Below are positions 45,827 through 57,608 of a stretch of DNA of 64,000 nt, piece by piece; position 1 is the first letter of the stretch; every line of letters begins with the position of its first letter. The DNA comes from Laguncularia racemosa (taxonomy: Eukaryota; Streptophyta; Magnoliopsida; Myrtales; Combretaceae). The notes beneath the pieces are model-generated. The model did not search any database, was not told where the DNA came from, and saw only the letters and a program-made list of their open reading frames with translations. A program made the translations under genes and the position numbers. Location of the stretch: the NCBI GenBank assembly GCA_037954665.1, contig JBBMOL010000380.1, forward strand, positions 248,001 through 312,000, written 5' to 3'.

Positions 45827-46500
45827 TTACGGTACCTCTTCAGCGAAAAAGTCCTTGTATTCCTGCAATAAAAATACAATCACACTAGGCAAAACAGGAT
45901 TAAGGTTAGCATTAGTAAAATAAAAATCCTTGTACATAAGTACAAGTAATTGTTGCTTAGTTAGTATTGCACTCTTAACCTCACTCTTTCTCACTATGCT
46001 CTCTACTACTTGTGTTTGAGTGTCTTTTCCCTCTTTACTCACTAGTGTTTGTTTTTCACTCTTCTTCTTTTTCTCTTCACTCTTCTCTCGTACACTCAAG
46101 TGTTTCTCTCGAAATTCTTTTGCAATTCTTACTTGATCCTCACAAGTTTCCTACGGTTTTTGTGGTGTGAGAACCACTTTCCTTTTGTGTATCACAAAAG
46201 AATATTGGTTCTTGTAACTATCATATGTAACTTTCCTATCAAATTGCCAGGGTTGCCCTAACAATAGGTGACTAGCTTGCATAGGAACCACATCACACAT
46301 TACTTCATCTTTATAGTTCCCCATGAAAAAAGCTATAAGAACCTGCCTAGTTACCTTTACTTCCCCACATTCATTCAACCATTGTAATCAATATGGCCTT
46401 AGATGTTTCATAGCTTTCAACTTCATCTTATCTACTAGTAGAGTGTTAGCAACATTAGTGCAGCCACCACTATTGATTATCAAATTACACACCTTATTTT
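45827..46500 (-). pseudogene. Protease region of family C element
   Basis: The retropepsin-like domain is present (ECGEVKVTRQVLIAFFMG, MQASHLLLGQPWQFDRKV), but the segment that reads IDGGSCTN in family A reads INSGGCTN here (about 46485-46446), so the catalytic Asp is replaced by Asn. A charged Lys/Glu-rich linker follows (46099-45827). Stops at several points. Confidence 0.8.
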
Positions 46501-46679
46501 GCACATGATACCGTGTATGAAATATGTGCTTATGTTGGATCTCCTCACCATCCTCCTAGGGTTGTATACTGAGTACACTCCTCGTAACATATAACTCCCC
46601 ACTCACAGGTCCCTCTAAATCAACGTCCTTATACTCTTGTGATGGTGACTCTTCATCCTCCTCAGAGTTGATGGTTTCT

Positions 46680-47740
46680 ACATCCCCATTATCATGGATG
46701 ATCATAGCTCTTTGATTTGGACATTGAGATGCAATGTGTCCAAATCACTAACATCTAAAACATTTGATATCTTTAGTTCTTGAAGGGGGTTTAATGTTAG
46801 TTTTTCACTTAAATGCAGCAACTGGACTCTTAGCCTTCACGTCTTCTTTAGGCTTTGAATCTGTAGAGTTCTTCTTCTAATTAGACTTCCATGAAGAGTT
46901 GGAAGTCACCCCAGACCTTTGATTACTCCTAAATTTCAATTGTTACTCCACTTTGATTGCCCTATGCAACAATTCCTCCATATCTAAGTAATGGTGTAAA
47001 TCTACCACATTAGCAATTTCCTGGTTCAGACCATTAATGAATCTAGTCATAGTTGCCTCATTATCTTCCTCTACTCTGGCCCTAATCATGGCTATTTCCA
47101 TATAATTATAGTAGTCCTCTACACTCTTGGTCCCCTGTGCCAATTCCTGGAATTTCCTAAGTAAATCTCTATGGTAGTAACTAGGAATAAACCGTTTATG
47201 CATTATGGTTTTCATCTCTTCTCAAGTACTAATAGGTCGCTCTTTATATCTGCGCCTATTGCGCACTAACTGATCCCACCATACACTCACATAATCTGTA
47301 AACTCAACTGTAGCCAATTTGATCTTCTTCTCCTCAGTATAGTTATGGCATTCAAAGACATGGTCCATCTTCCTCTCCCACTCCAAGTATAGCTCTGGAT
47401 CATTATTCCCCATAAACGAAGGTATTTTTATTTTAATACTTCCCAAATTACTGTCTCGCCTTTAGGTGTTTCCTCTCTCCTTCACGTTATGGTATTCACC
47501 AAAATCAGAATCCTCACCTTTTTCTATCCTAACTCCTCCTCTCACCGGTCTACCTACGCCTCGCTTGACAGTAATACTGCTAGACAGTTCCCTACTCCTC
47601 TCCATCTTATCCATTCTTTCATGGATTTGTTCAAGTTCACTAGTCAAGATTCTTTTCATCTCCCCCATCAACTCCTCAAACATCATCTTATTCTCACCTC
47701 CAGCCATGTTTTGTCCTGGCATATTTCTACAGCTAAACAT
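46680..47740 (-). pseudogene. gag: gag of family C element
   Basis: The probable start is the methionine of MPGQNMAGGENKM (complement of 47720-47722). The same frame is cut by stops near 47459 and 47219. Marks: MKRILTSELEQIHERMDKME (coiled), IKIKIPSFMGNNDPELYLEW, VWWDQLVRNRRR, VEEDNEATMTRFINGLN, and a zinc knuckle remnant CFRC with a stop near 46745. Same design as the gag at 7238-8137. Confidence 0.87.
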
Positions 47741-48468
47741 TAAATTAATATCACACGTAAAATATGCTCCTCACAACTCACTCGTATATTGCTCTCAAGT
47801 AGTAATACTCTCACAATCCACTTATGTATATCTCTCACAATAATGTCCTCATAACTTGCTCTTACAATCCTTTGCTAAGAACTTGGATTGGAAACTTCTC
47901 AACACAAATTACTAAGTCAGCACCTAATTAACTCCCTCGGTTTCTAATCACAGTGATAATTGGAAATTAGAAGCAATTTTCAATAGCTACGACACACAAT
48001 ATGAACTTGGAAACAAGATAATTAATTCCTTTGCATGAAATCTCAAGAGGATACAATTTGCATTGAAACACAATTAATGATTATGGAATGTAATTTTTGG
48101 ATGCACAATTAGAAAGCACAAAATATCTATTACGATTGGAATTGGAAAGTGTATTTGGCAATTGAATTGTGACTTGCCAAAACTAGATTTTTCTTTTTGG
48201 GAGATTTTGGTTCTTGATTTTTCTTTTGCAACCAAATTGATTTTTTTTTTGTTTTTTTTTTGTATGTATGCTTTCAAGATGGAATAGGAATTGGAACAAC
48301 AATTGAATTTCAATGGCTAACTAATCTTATATGTTGTCGATCTCGAAGGGATTTTGTGACCGAAACAAGATTTTTTTTATAAGAATTTTTTGATATGAGT
48401 AAGAGTATGGAAATCGAACAATAGAAAAATAATAAAGGATAGAAATTACTTTGTTCAAGAAGTCGAAT

Positions 48469-48480
48469 CTCTGATACCAA
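48469..48480 (-). other. Primer binding site of family C, initiator-Met type
   Basis: Minus strand TTGGTATCAGAG, one base from the LTR end at 48482. The sequence from here to 47740 is leader, with T-rich tracts at 48241-48262 and no gene. Confidence 0.88.
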
Positions 48481-48481
48481 A

Positions 48482-49159
48482 TGATGCGTGAACATTAGGT
48501 ATTTTAAACCTAGGACCTGACATCACTATTTGAATCAATTACCCTGAGGACCGTTTCGAACAAGTATCATGTAACTAGACCCTAATCACACTTGTTGACT
48601 GAAAACTAAGTGATCAAATTGGGTTTCCTAGCAATTAGGTTAAGGAATTCATAAGGAAGAGTTCTTTTGCAAAAAACAAAAAGAGGGCTTTAGTGTTTCA
48701 CGAAAATTGGATGTAAATTCTATTCAATGATAAGATGTCTTTATGCCAACCTCCTTACATGTTTATATAGTGTATACATGTATCAATATGAAAACCTAAC
48801 TTTCCTATTCTAATTTACTTCCTTATCCTCACGTGGACCGAGTAAGTAACTAAATATTCCAAATTACAAACCAACAACAAATAACAGCAAAAACCGCAAG
48901 TCTTCTTTCCTTGTTTCGGTTCAACATTCAAAATTTGTGCTAGGACTTCACTTCCTTGTATTCTTCCATGGAAATGTGAATTACATTAATAGCTGTTGGT
49001 TTTCATTTCATGTAATTTGATTCCTTGGTTTGCATGACTAGTCCTTATAGGGTATCATTTATCCTTTTTGCTTTAGCTCGGGTCATTGGTCCTCTAATTT
49101 GTTGCAATGGATCTTGAATTCTTGGTTCTGTCTTCTTAGGTACTAGATGATCCTCATCA
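48482..49159 (-). repeat. 5' LTR of family C element
   Basis: Opens TGATGAGGATC on the minus strand and ends ...TTCACGCATCA. TATA box CTATATAAAC at 48761-48770, minus strand. Confidence 0.9.
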
Positions 49160-50225
49160 ATTTCTCTTAGTTATATTGTATCAAGGCTCATTTTGTCATT
49201 GTAAGGCTCAGTTCTGCACACAAACACAATTTTCATCGAAGGAAAGGGTTTCTCTCAATTTCATTCATCAAGGGTCGTTTCCTTGTTATAAAGCACTTTT
49301 TACCACACAAACACATTTTTCACCATAAGGGAGGATTTCTATCAATTTCACCATATCAAGACTCATTTCCTTATTGTAAGGTTAATTTCACCATATAAAC
49401 GCAATTTTTCACCATAGGGAAGGCTTTCCCTTAATTTCACGTTATCAAGGCATGCTTCTTTATATGGCTCATTTCACCATACAAACATTGTTTTCACCAT
49501 AAGAGGGTTTCTCTCAATTTCACTACATTAGGACTCATTTTTTTATTGTAAGGTTGGTTTCTCCACACAAACACCACTTTCACCATAGATGAGGGTTTCT
49601 CTTAATTTCATCATATTAAGGTTTGTTTCCTTGCTATAAGGCTTATTTCAGCACACAAACATATTTTTCACAATAGGGAGTGTTTCTCTTACTTTCACTA
49701 TATTAAGACTCTTTTTCTCATTGTAAGGCTTATTTCACTATACAAACACCATTTTCACCATAAGGTAAGATTTTTCTCATTTTCACAATATCAAGGTTCA
49801 TTTCCATGCTATAAGCCTCATTTCACCACATAATCACCCATTTCACTATAGGGAAGGATTTCCCTTAGTTTTACCATACCAAGGCTTATTTAGTCATTGT
49901 AAGGCTAAGTGCACCACACAAACACCGTTTTCATTATTGGTGATGGTTTTTCTCAGTTTCATGGTATTATGGTTTATTTCCTTATTGTAAGACTCATTTC
50001 ATTACACAAATGTAGTTTCCACCATAGGGGAGAGTTTCTCTTAGTTTCACCATATCATGACTTGTTGTCTCTTTGTAACCTTTATTTCATCGTAGAAAAC
50101 ATAATTTTCACCATAGGGAAGATTTTATCTCAATTTCACCATATTAAGACTCATTTACTTGTTATAAGGCTCATTTCACTGTACAAACATAGTTTTCAAG
50201 CACAAGAGTAGGCTTATCTTAGTTT
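49160..50225. repeat. 88-bp minisatellite, right part (about 12 units)
   Basis: GTTTC or its variants recur at 49160, 49248, 49335, 49424, 49507, 49595, 49682 and on to about 50122-50212, mostly 87-89 bp apart with one 83-bp unit. A typical unit reads CACCATAGGGGAGGGTTTC, then TTTCACCATATCAAGG, TCATTTCCTTATTGTAAGG, then CACACAAACAC. Since 88 is not a multiple of 3, the open stretches here are not coding. The array ends directly at a copia fragment. Confidence 0.9.
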
Positions 50226-51166
50226 CACCATATTAGAACAAATCTCATGATTACAGATTTGCTTACTAAAGGTTTACCACCTAAAGTATTTCATGAGTAT
50301 GTTATTTGCATAGGTGTTGTACATCTTGATGATGTAATAGTTTAATGAAAGATTTATTTTTAGTTAAGGTTTGATTACATTATATGTTTTTGCAGTACCA
50401 TATAAAGTTATTTTGAATTCTCTTCTAAATAAGGTTATCTATTTCTATTATTTTTGTGCATAAAATTAGGAGTATATTATGAGTTATAATATATGACTTA
50501 TTGGAAATAAGTATGTTAAGGATTACATGGCATATAATTTTTATGTTACACATCCTTACTTAATATATGTCGTCTATTAAATTGATATTTGTGACAATTA
50601 ATGGGTCTTGTCTTGATAAATACTGACAAAGACCACTTTGATCCTATATTTATATGATCGATAGACCAAATTGTTTGAATATAAGATTTAGTATAGGTAG
50701 TAAGGTTGAGCTTATAAGGATTTTATGATATATAATTATTAGGTGATATATGTGGTCCAAGTGGGAGATTGTTGTAATTTTAAGGGTCACAATATCGATT
50801 AATGGTATATTTTGACTATCTAATTGACTTAAAAGAGTTTAAACTCATTAAATAAAGTAATCATTTGGTTAATTAATAAATAAGGCTACTAGACTTAACT
50901 CATGGGTTTTTGGTTTAAGTAATAATGTATAGAAACCTATATATTTTATTTCATTTATTGTGACGAGTCATGATGTAATATGATAATAAAGATTATAAAT
51001 AAGGTTGAGGTCTCCAATCTAAAGGGTGTGCCATTAGGGTTTTCTTTTGTCTACCTTTCCCATATCCCATCAAGTTAAAAAGTCAAGGGTAGTTACTATA
51101 ATAGACTAGAAGACTAAACCATTGAAGATTCACTTTCATAATAGATTTTAGGTATGCTTTCACATA
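50226..51166 (+). mobile_element. 3' end of a Ty1/copia element (pol tail, polypurine tract, LTR)
   Basis: The plus strand gives the RNase H tail NLMITDLLTKGLPPKVFHEYV with a stop at about 50343, a signature of plant copia pol ends. A noncoding stretch follows, then AAGTGGGAGAT (50759-50769) as polypurine tract, and the LTR from TGTTGTAATTTTAAGG (50770) to roughly 51166. Everything upstream of the tail is replaced by the minisatellite, so the element is 5' truncated. Confidence 0.82.
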
Positions 51167-53204
51167 CAATTTAATTATAATCATAGTACCTTAATTTTAC
51201 ACATGAGATTTTGAAATATTTGTTTATGGAAATATTAAGTTTTTCTTATTTCCTTTAGAATTATGTTGGTCAAGTAAAGAAGGTGTCAACCAAATTGTAT
51301 TTTAGTCAAGCGTAGTTTTTTTTACTAGGTCAACTTAGATCTTTCTTTTGCTTTCATTTTCTCATTTATGGGTAGTTTCTCCTAATTTTAGTTATAAAAT
51401 TTAATATATGATCTTATAGGGTACATATATCTATCAATCAACTAAGATTATCTAACTTATTACCATGTTCCTTAACTTCTAGTTATCATCTTTCATATTT
51501 GAAACTACACTCTTCTATAAAAGTTCTATTTTACAAATAAAACCTATCATTTTTATTTAAAGTTTCATAATCCATTTGCCCCTTCTAAATTTAAAAATTC
51601 CTAATATTAAATAGAATAGATTTTAGTCTTTAATATCAATTTAGATTAGGTTTTTATTTGGAAAAGTACAAATTTAGCTCTCAACATTTGCCACCTTCTT
51701 TAATTGAGTCCTAAACCCTTTTTTCTTTTCCTATTTTAGTCCTCCATGTTTGCAAAAACATACAAACGAATCTTCCATTAATTTGTCATTAGTTTTTTTT
51801 TTTTGCTAATAGTGATATGTGACACATGATGTTATCTCATCAGTTCTTATATATATATTTTTTGAAATACATAATATACTATTAATAAAGTAAATTATAA
51901 AAAATATAAAAAATTAAAAAAATTAAAAATTGTAGAAATTAATAAAAGAAAAAGAAAAATAGAAGAAGAAGAAGAAGAAGAAGAAGAAGAAGAAGAAGAA
52001 GAAGAAAAACTCTAGCCACCCTAAGGCAATGTAGTGGACCTAATCGGTTTGAGGTTGAGTCGCATGACCCAAGTTCAACTCAATTAAGTTTTTTACTTTT
52101 TTCTTTTCTTTTACTATATATATATATATATATATATATTGGTGCATCACCCATGGTTACCAATGGGTCACAACCTACTATATTAAAGTTGCTAACAAGA
52201 TGGTGGCCAAAACTTTTTTTTTTTTAATTTCATTTTTTTCTAATTTTTATTTTATATTTTACTTATATATATATTTACCCAAAATAAAATATATATATGC
52301 ACACATATAGAAATTATTAAGTTAATTTAATATTACATTTTTTAGTTTTTTTCTTTTTTATTATTTTTCTAAATTTCTTTTAATTTTTTAATTATCTTAT
52401 TTTTTTATATTTTCTTATATTATTTATTTAATAAAAATATGTGGACTAATAAAATAATGGCAAACTAATGGAGATCTCATTTATATATTTTTGTAAATAT
52501 TGAATACTGAAATGAAAAAGAAAAGAAGAAAAAAAGTTTAGAATTCAATTAAAAAAGATAATAAGCATTAATGATTAAATTTATACTTTTCTCATTTTCC
52601 ATTTTAATCATTCTCATGAGAAACCTAATAGACTTTGAATCTCCATAGAATAAAATAGAATTACAACATTAAACCTTTGCTCTGAAATTGGCGAAGCTTG
52701 ATGTATTTTACTTCTTCTTTTTTTTTTTTTCATTCTATGGCATTTAATAAATTGTCTTCTCAACAAATGAAAGTAAAAAAAAGTATTAGGCAACAATATT
52801 AAAGTGAGCCCATAATAACAATATATTAAAGCCTACGGGCGTGTACAACGCTGGTTGCTTCTCATCGGTCTCAGGCAAAAGACCTAATTCTCCCACTCCT
52901 CTAATACTAAGCACCGATATCAGGATCCTTAGAAGAACCTGAAAAGTAGGCTTTTTTTTATTATTATTGTTTGTTTTAATTGCAAGTTTATATTACGAGT
53001 TTTGTAAATAATATAAATAAATTATAAAAATCTTTATTTAACAACTTTAAAAATAAAATACAAATATCCTTAAAAGAAGAAAGTTTCATAAAACTTGCAT
53101 AACACCTAAAAGAATTGAAAATAGGGTTCTACGCATTTCAAATAGTATAATGCAGTCTTCTTACATGACAAGATATCATTGGAAAAGCTGCATGTACTTC
53201 TCGG
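51167..53204. other. AT-rich DNA with microsatellites, no gene seen
   Basis: A GAA microsatellite at 51961-52006, a TA microsatellite at 52114-52139 and long T tracts. Near 52830-52950 a less AT-rich piece (CTCATCGGTCTCAGGC and neighbours) could be a remnant of host sequence, but no frame is convincing. Confidence 0.55.
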
Positions 53205-54110
53205 TAATTGCCGGTTCTTAAGAGACGGGACCTCCGCCAAATTGGTAAAAGGGACGATAGACATCAGAAACTGGTACGAACGGAGATCAAAGAGACATCA
53301 TAGAAATAGCATTAACAGACAAATTCTTGAGACTTCGTTGTGAAACACGGCTTCGGTCCCGCCAAATTGCGGAAAGGGACGATACAATTTTTAATGCTTC
53401 CTGGTCCACACACTCCATCATCCCCGATGTCACGTATCAACAATGATTAAATATTACAACACATCAAGTCTCTTCCCTATATTTGACGTAGAGGTCAAAA
53501 ACTGGTACGAACGAAGATAAAAGACATCCTAGAAATAGCATTAACAGACAAATTCTTGAGACTTTGTTGTGAAACACGGCTTCGGTCCAGCCAAGTTGCG
53601 GAAAGGGACGATAGAATTTTTCATGCTTCCTGGTCCACACACTCCATCATCCCCGATTTCACGTATCAACAATGATTAAATATTACAACACATCAAGTCT
53701 CTTCCCTATATTTGACGTAGACGTCAAAAACTGGTACGAACGAAGATAAAAGACATCCTAGAAACAGCATTAACAGACAAATTCTTGAGACTCTGTTTTG
53801 AAACCAGCTTTGGTCCAGCCAATTTGCGGAAAGGGTCATCATCCCCGATTTCACGTATCAACAATGATTAAATATTACAACACATCAAGTCTCTTCCCTA
53901 TATTTGACGTAGACGTCAAAAACTGGTACGAACGAAGATAAAAGACATCCTAGAAATAGCATTAACAGACAAATTCTTGAGACTCTGTTTTGAAACCAGC
54001 TTTGGTCCAGCCAAGTTGCGGAAAGGGACGATAGAATTTTTCATGCTTCCGGGTGTGCACACTATCTACCACGATTTCCCGTGTCAACAATGATTAAAGA
54101 TTGCAACATT
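53205..54110. repeat. 230-bp tandem array, about four units
   Basis: AACTGGTACGAACG recurs at 53269, 53499, 53729 and 53920 (230, 230 and 191 bp). Units share GCATTAACAGACAAATTCTTGAG, CGGAAAGGGACGATAG, CATCCCCGAT and CAACAATGATTAAA. The third unit lacks about 39 bp after GCGGAAAGGG. Units 2 to 4 are nearly identical to each other and the first is more diverged. Confidence 0.9.
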
Positions 54111-54115
54111 TATGT

Positions 54116-54138
54116 AATACATGTTTTTTTTTTTATAA

Positions 54139-54177
<39 letters not shown>

Positions 54178-54639
54178 AAATATAAAGAGTGGTAAAATCA
54201 TAAATAAACATGTGAGACAAAAGATAAAAGTGTCTTTTCCAGATTGAATTATAACAGTAAAATAATTTAGGATTTCTCCTTTTTTTACATTTAGATAACT
54301 TACAACTGTATAAAGAAATAGAAGGCAAAAGAGCCACATAAGAAAACCTAAGACGACTAAAGAGGAATCAAGTGGTTAATTAATAGGTACGGATCGTAAT
54401 TAGTTAAACAAAAACCTATTCTACCAGTGAAGATTTAATTACTGAATGGTTTTTTTTTTATAGGGATTTAATTGTAGAACAGGTTAAAGGGCAGATTGAA
54501 CCAATATGGAAGTTGTTGAAATTGGAGTTTTAAGTGTAGCTTAAACAAAGTAAGGAATTCTAATTCATGTTTTTGGATTTACATAAGCTTAGGATTAGAA
54601 AATGACGGGATTAGATGAATTAATGTAGAAAAAAAATTA
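54116..54639. other. AT-rich spacer, no gene seen
   Basis: Contains a TA/TATG microsatellite (54141-54176). Nothing else recognised. Confidence 0.5.
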
Positions 54640-55534
54640 GGGTTCAAAAAACATACTGAGGGATAGACGACCATCCAACATGGTCGTGTTGCTCCTGTGT
54701 TGATTCACCAAGACATACCAGGAGATATACGACCATCCAACACGGTTGTGTTACTCTTGTATTAAAATAAGAAGAACATGGCCTCCTAACACAGTTGTGT
54801 TTCAACAGTATTGAGTTCAAAAGTTATGCCGAGAGATACATAGCCTCTTAACATGGTCGTGTTTTGACCATGTCAAATTAAGAAGAACATGACCTCCTAA
54901 CACAGTCGTATTCCAACTATATTAAAGCCAAATCTCATCGAAAGATACACAACCCCTAACACGGTTGTGTACTAGCCCATGTTGAGTAACACGACCTCCA
55001 ACATGGTTATGTTAAGTGAAAGACATTATCATTATATATCAAATTACCTTCTTAATTAATCAAGTTTCACACAACCGAGACAATTAGTATAACCTTATAT
55101 AACCTAATAGATTAAGAGGAATTTGGAGAAATATATTATATTTGGATGTGTACTAAGAATGATGTCTTGATGATCATACAGATGCCAACTTAGCTTAAGT
55201 TTGGGACAAGAAGTGCATAAGGCTAAGATTCCAGGTATGTGCTTATTTTGTTTGTTGTATGTGATTGTTAGGAAGCTATCTAATGAATTGTATGTGAAAT
55301 AATGAAATGTTAAGGTGTTATGTGAATTAAGTGGTATCATAAAGTAATACCGTGTTATATGCTGGATGAGATATGTTGCTTGTACTTGGCTGGCTTAGGG
55401 GCCTATAGTGGCAAATCCCTATGGAGCACCTCGATGATTGGTATACTGCGTTGTCTTTAGTGGAGTCATATATCGAAATGATCTGAGGTAGATTAGGGTT
55501 AGGCGGGCCTTGTAATGGCATTTCCCATTATGGT
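54640..55534 (+). repeat. Interspersed repeat D, copy 1 (plus orientation), with CACGGTCGTG block
   Basis: The left part (54650-55020) repeats variants of ACCTCCAACACGGTCGTGTT every 50-65 bp. The right part (55190-55470) contains AAGTGCATAAGGCTAAGATTC and GGCTTAGGGGCC. These match the reverse complement of 58500-58720, so a second copy lies inverted 2 kb away. Probably an LTR-like repeat; its right end is cut off by the element starting near 55535. Confidence 0.7.
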
Positions 55535-56195
55535 GTGCAAATTTTTATAAGATAATCAAGAAATTCCAATTCGAAGGCGACAATCCACAGTAATTGATTC
55601 CAACAATTAAATAACAAACAATAACATAAAATAAACCCTAAACCCTTATCGGATATGATGCAACAACAAGAGAGTAGTCTTAATATGGATTAGTTGATAT
55701 GATGCACAATAATCCAATACCGTCACTCGCCACAATCCAACAGATTGATAAAAGTATATGAAGAACAAATTTCTCTATATAATTCTCAAATGTTCAAAAG
55801 TCCCCAAATCCTTACATTGCAGCATATTTATAAGAAAAGGAAAACAAAATGTGAAAAGCCATAAAATTAACCAGTTTAACTACATAGGTTGTTGGCTAAG
55901 GAATGAAGAATGTCGGCTTTTGAAAAGTAAGAGTTGTCCGCTTGTGTAGGTAAGGCCGCTAGCCTTGAATTTTACACCACTGGCCTAGATGGCCAATTTA
56001 GATGCCTGTGCCGCTGGCCTTGGTGGCTAGCTTATCCCTTATGCCACCGGCCTTGAAGGCTGGTTTAAAGCTAAGTCACTAGCCTTTATGGCCGACCTAA
56101 AGGTGCCTACCTTTGGCTCTTGTGATTTCATTCTTACGCCAAACAAAGTTGTAATTGTCGTGATTTAATTCCTATCATCTCCTCGGACCTATGGA

Positions 56196-56213
56196 AGATT
56201 TGTCCTCAAATCT
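56196..56213 (-). promoter_or_regulatory. AGGA-loop hairpin before the family B polypurine tract
   Basis: Minus strand AGATTTG-AGGA-CAAATCT, then about 12 bases and GGTCCGAGGAGA up to the LTR end at 56177. Confidence 0.82.
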
Positions 56214-56253
56214 AATGGTTCCTTTGTCTTAGATGCGAATTTTTTAGAATACC

Positions 56254-57045
56254 TTAAATTGAAATTTTAGTTTGCAAATGTTTGTTGACTTGAAGTCGTA
56301 GCTGCCTTAAAGACTTTTGAATTTCTTGTAATTGATTCACTCTATTCCGTCCGCCTCCTAGTTCCTTCCTCTTTACTAATAACGACTTCTTATTAGTGGC
56401 TTCATTGATCTGCTCCTGGGCTTTGTGCACCTTAGTTGGTAACATAGGGCTTAAAACAACCTGTTTATCATCCTTCTGAAACACATAGGTGTTTCTAAAC
56501 CCATCATGCAACACTCTCCTATTAAATAACTAAAGCCTACCTAGTAATATATGTAATGCACACATAGGGAGAACATCGTAATCAACTTCATCCTGGTACT
56601 TTTTCCTAATGCTGATTGGAACCTTAGCCCTCTGAGTGACATACAGACTATTTCGTTCACTCAACTAGTGTAATTTATAGGGCCTAAGATGAGGTGTAGT
56701 GACTAGTTGCAATCTATTTACTAATGCAGCAGCTATAACATCGGTGCAACTACCACCATCAATGAGAAGAGTATAAAGATTACCTTGGACCCTGTAGGGA
56801 ATATGGAATAGGTTTTCCCTTTACACATCCTCAATATCTGGAGATGTAATCATTACCCTACGTAACATGTTAATAGTCAGATATTGATCATTACCCTTGT
56901 CCTCATGTACCTCAACCTCTGGATCCTCATAATATTCCTTTAGCTTAGTTGATAAATCTGTTAGCTTAAGTATCTCTTCCTTGCCATCTTTACTTTCCAC
57001 CTCCATAGTAGTCATCACCCTTTTGTTGGGACACTGAGCAGTCAT
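56254..57045 (-). pseudogene. Protease region of family B element
   Basis: From MTAQCPNKRV, the end of a zinc-knuckle segment, through an acidic linker to a stop at about 56823. In the next piece come LLIDGGSCTDVIAAALV, VTQRAKVPISI, MCALHILLGRL and LHDGFRNTYVFQ. The linker AQEQINEATNKKSLL that follows corresponds to the post-protease linker of family A. Several in-frame stops. No RT follows. Confidence 0.82.
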
Positions 57046-57304
57046 ATGTCAAAAGCCCATACATTTAAAGCATTGGGTTTTGACGAGTCTTACCACCTAA
57101 TGACCCTAAATATATTTGTCTTATCTCAGCCCCAACAACCACTTTCCCTTTTCTAGAGATTTCACTCTCCCTATCAGTAATAGTTACATTTGATTTTACA
57201 GCCTTATCAATCCCCTCTTTTTCAACCTGTTGACTATTTGACCCATGTAGCTGAGTAATGGATCCATACCCATTACTCGATGCTTTGTACGGATTAGAAC
57301 ACCT

Positions 57305-57608
57305 CTATCTTTCAACTTTTAAGGCCAATTGGATGGCCTCATCAAGTGTGTCATACCGCTGCAATTCCACTATACGGGCAATCTCATATTTTAGCCTTGA
57401 CATAAATCGTGCCATAGTTTGCTCTGGATATTCAATGGTTCCACAATGAATCATGAGCGCCTCAAATTTTTGGACAAACTCATCCACAGTTTTACATCCT
57501 TGTCTCAAGGTCTAGAGACACATGAATAGTTCATGCTTGTAATGCTCTGGAATAAATCTCTTCCTCAGCACCCTTTTCATCTCCTACTAAGTAGGAATCT
57601 CAGCATCT
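57305..57608 (-). pseudogene. gag: gag fragment of family B element
   Basis: The minus strand gives EMKRVLRKRFIPEHYKHELF, a stop, then TVDEFVQKFEALMIHC, ARFMSRLKYEIARIVELQRY and TLDEAIQLALKVE, the C-terminal half of a CRM-type gag. The N-terminal half is missing beyond 57608, where repeat D begins. Confidence 0.82.

Larger units (their letters stand above)
42576..49159 (-). mobile_element. CRM-like Ty3 element (family C), full length, inserted in the minisatellite
   Basis: 5' LTR 49159-48482, initiator-Met type primer site 48480-48469, gag, protease, RT, RNase H and integrase with many stops, polypurine tract, 3' LTR 43259-42576. The flanks give GTTTC (42571-42575) and ATTTC (49160-49164), a target duplication with one change. 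RT text such as ITVKYKHPIPRLDDMLDEL is of the CRM clade; no chromodomain is seen after integrase. The LTRs differ at many sites and by short indels, so the insertion is old. Confidence 0.92.
55535..57608 (-). mobile_element. Pol-less Ty3 element (family B), 3' half with LTR
   Basis: On the minus strand: gag fragment, zinc-knuckle linker, protease region, polypurine tract and 3' LTR from 56177 down to about 55535. The LTR opens TGATAGGAATTAAATCACG, similar to family A. RT and integrase are absent: the protease linker runs into the RTNLP segment just before the tract. The upstream end is cut at 57608 by repeat D. The LTR contains a block of GGCC/GCCGC words (55950-56100). Confidence 0.8.

Noticed and set aside
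49909..50211. 100-codon plus-strand open frame in the minisatellite
   Set aside because: The 88-bp unit is not a multiple of three, so no repeated peptide is maintained; it is a chance opening.
42355..50225. Possible CRISPR-like array because of regular 88-bp spacing
   Set aside because: The units are tandem and similar throughout, with no constant repeat plus unique spacers, and the genome is a plant.
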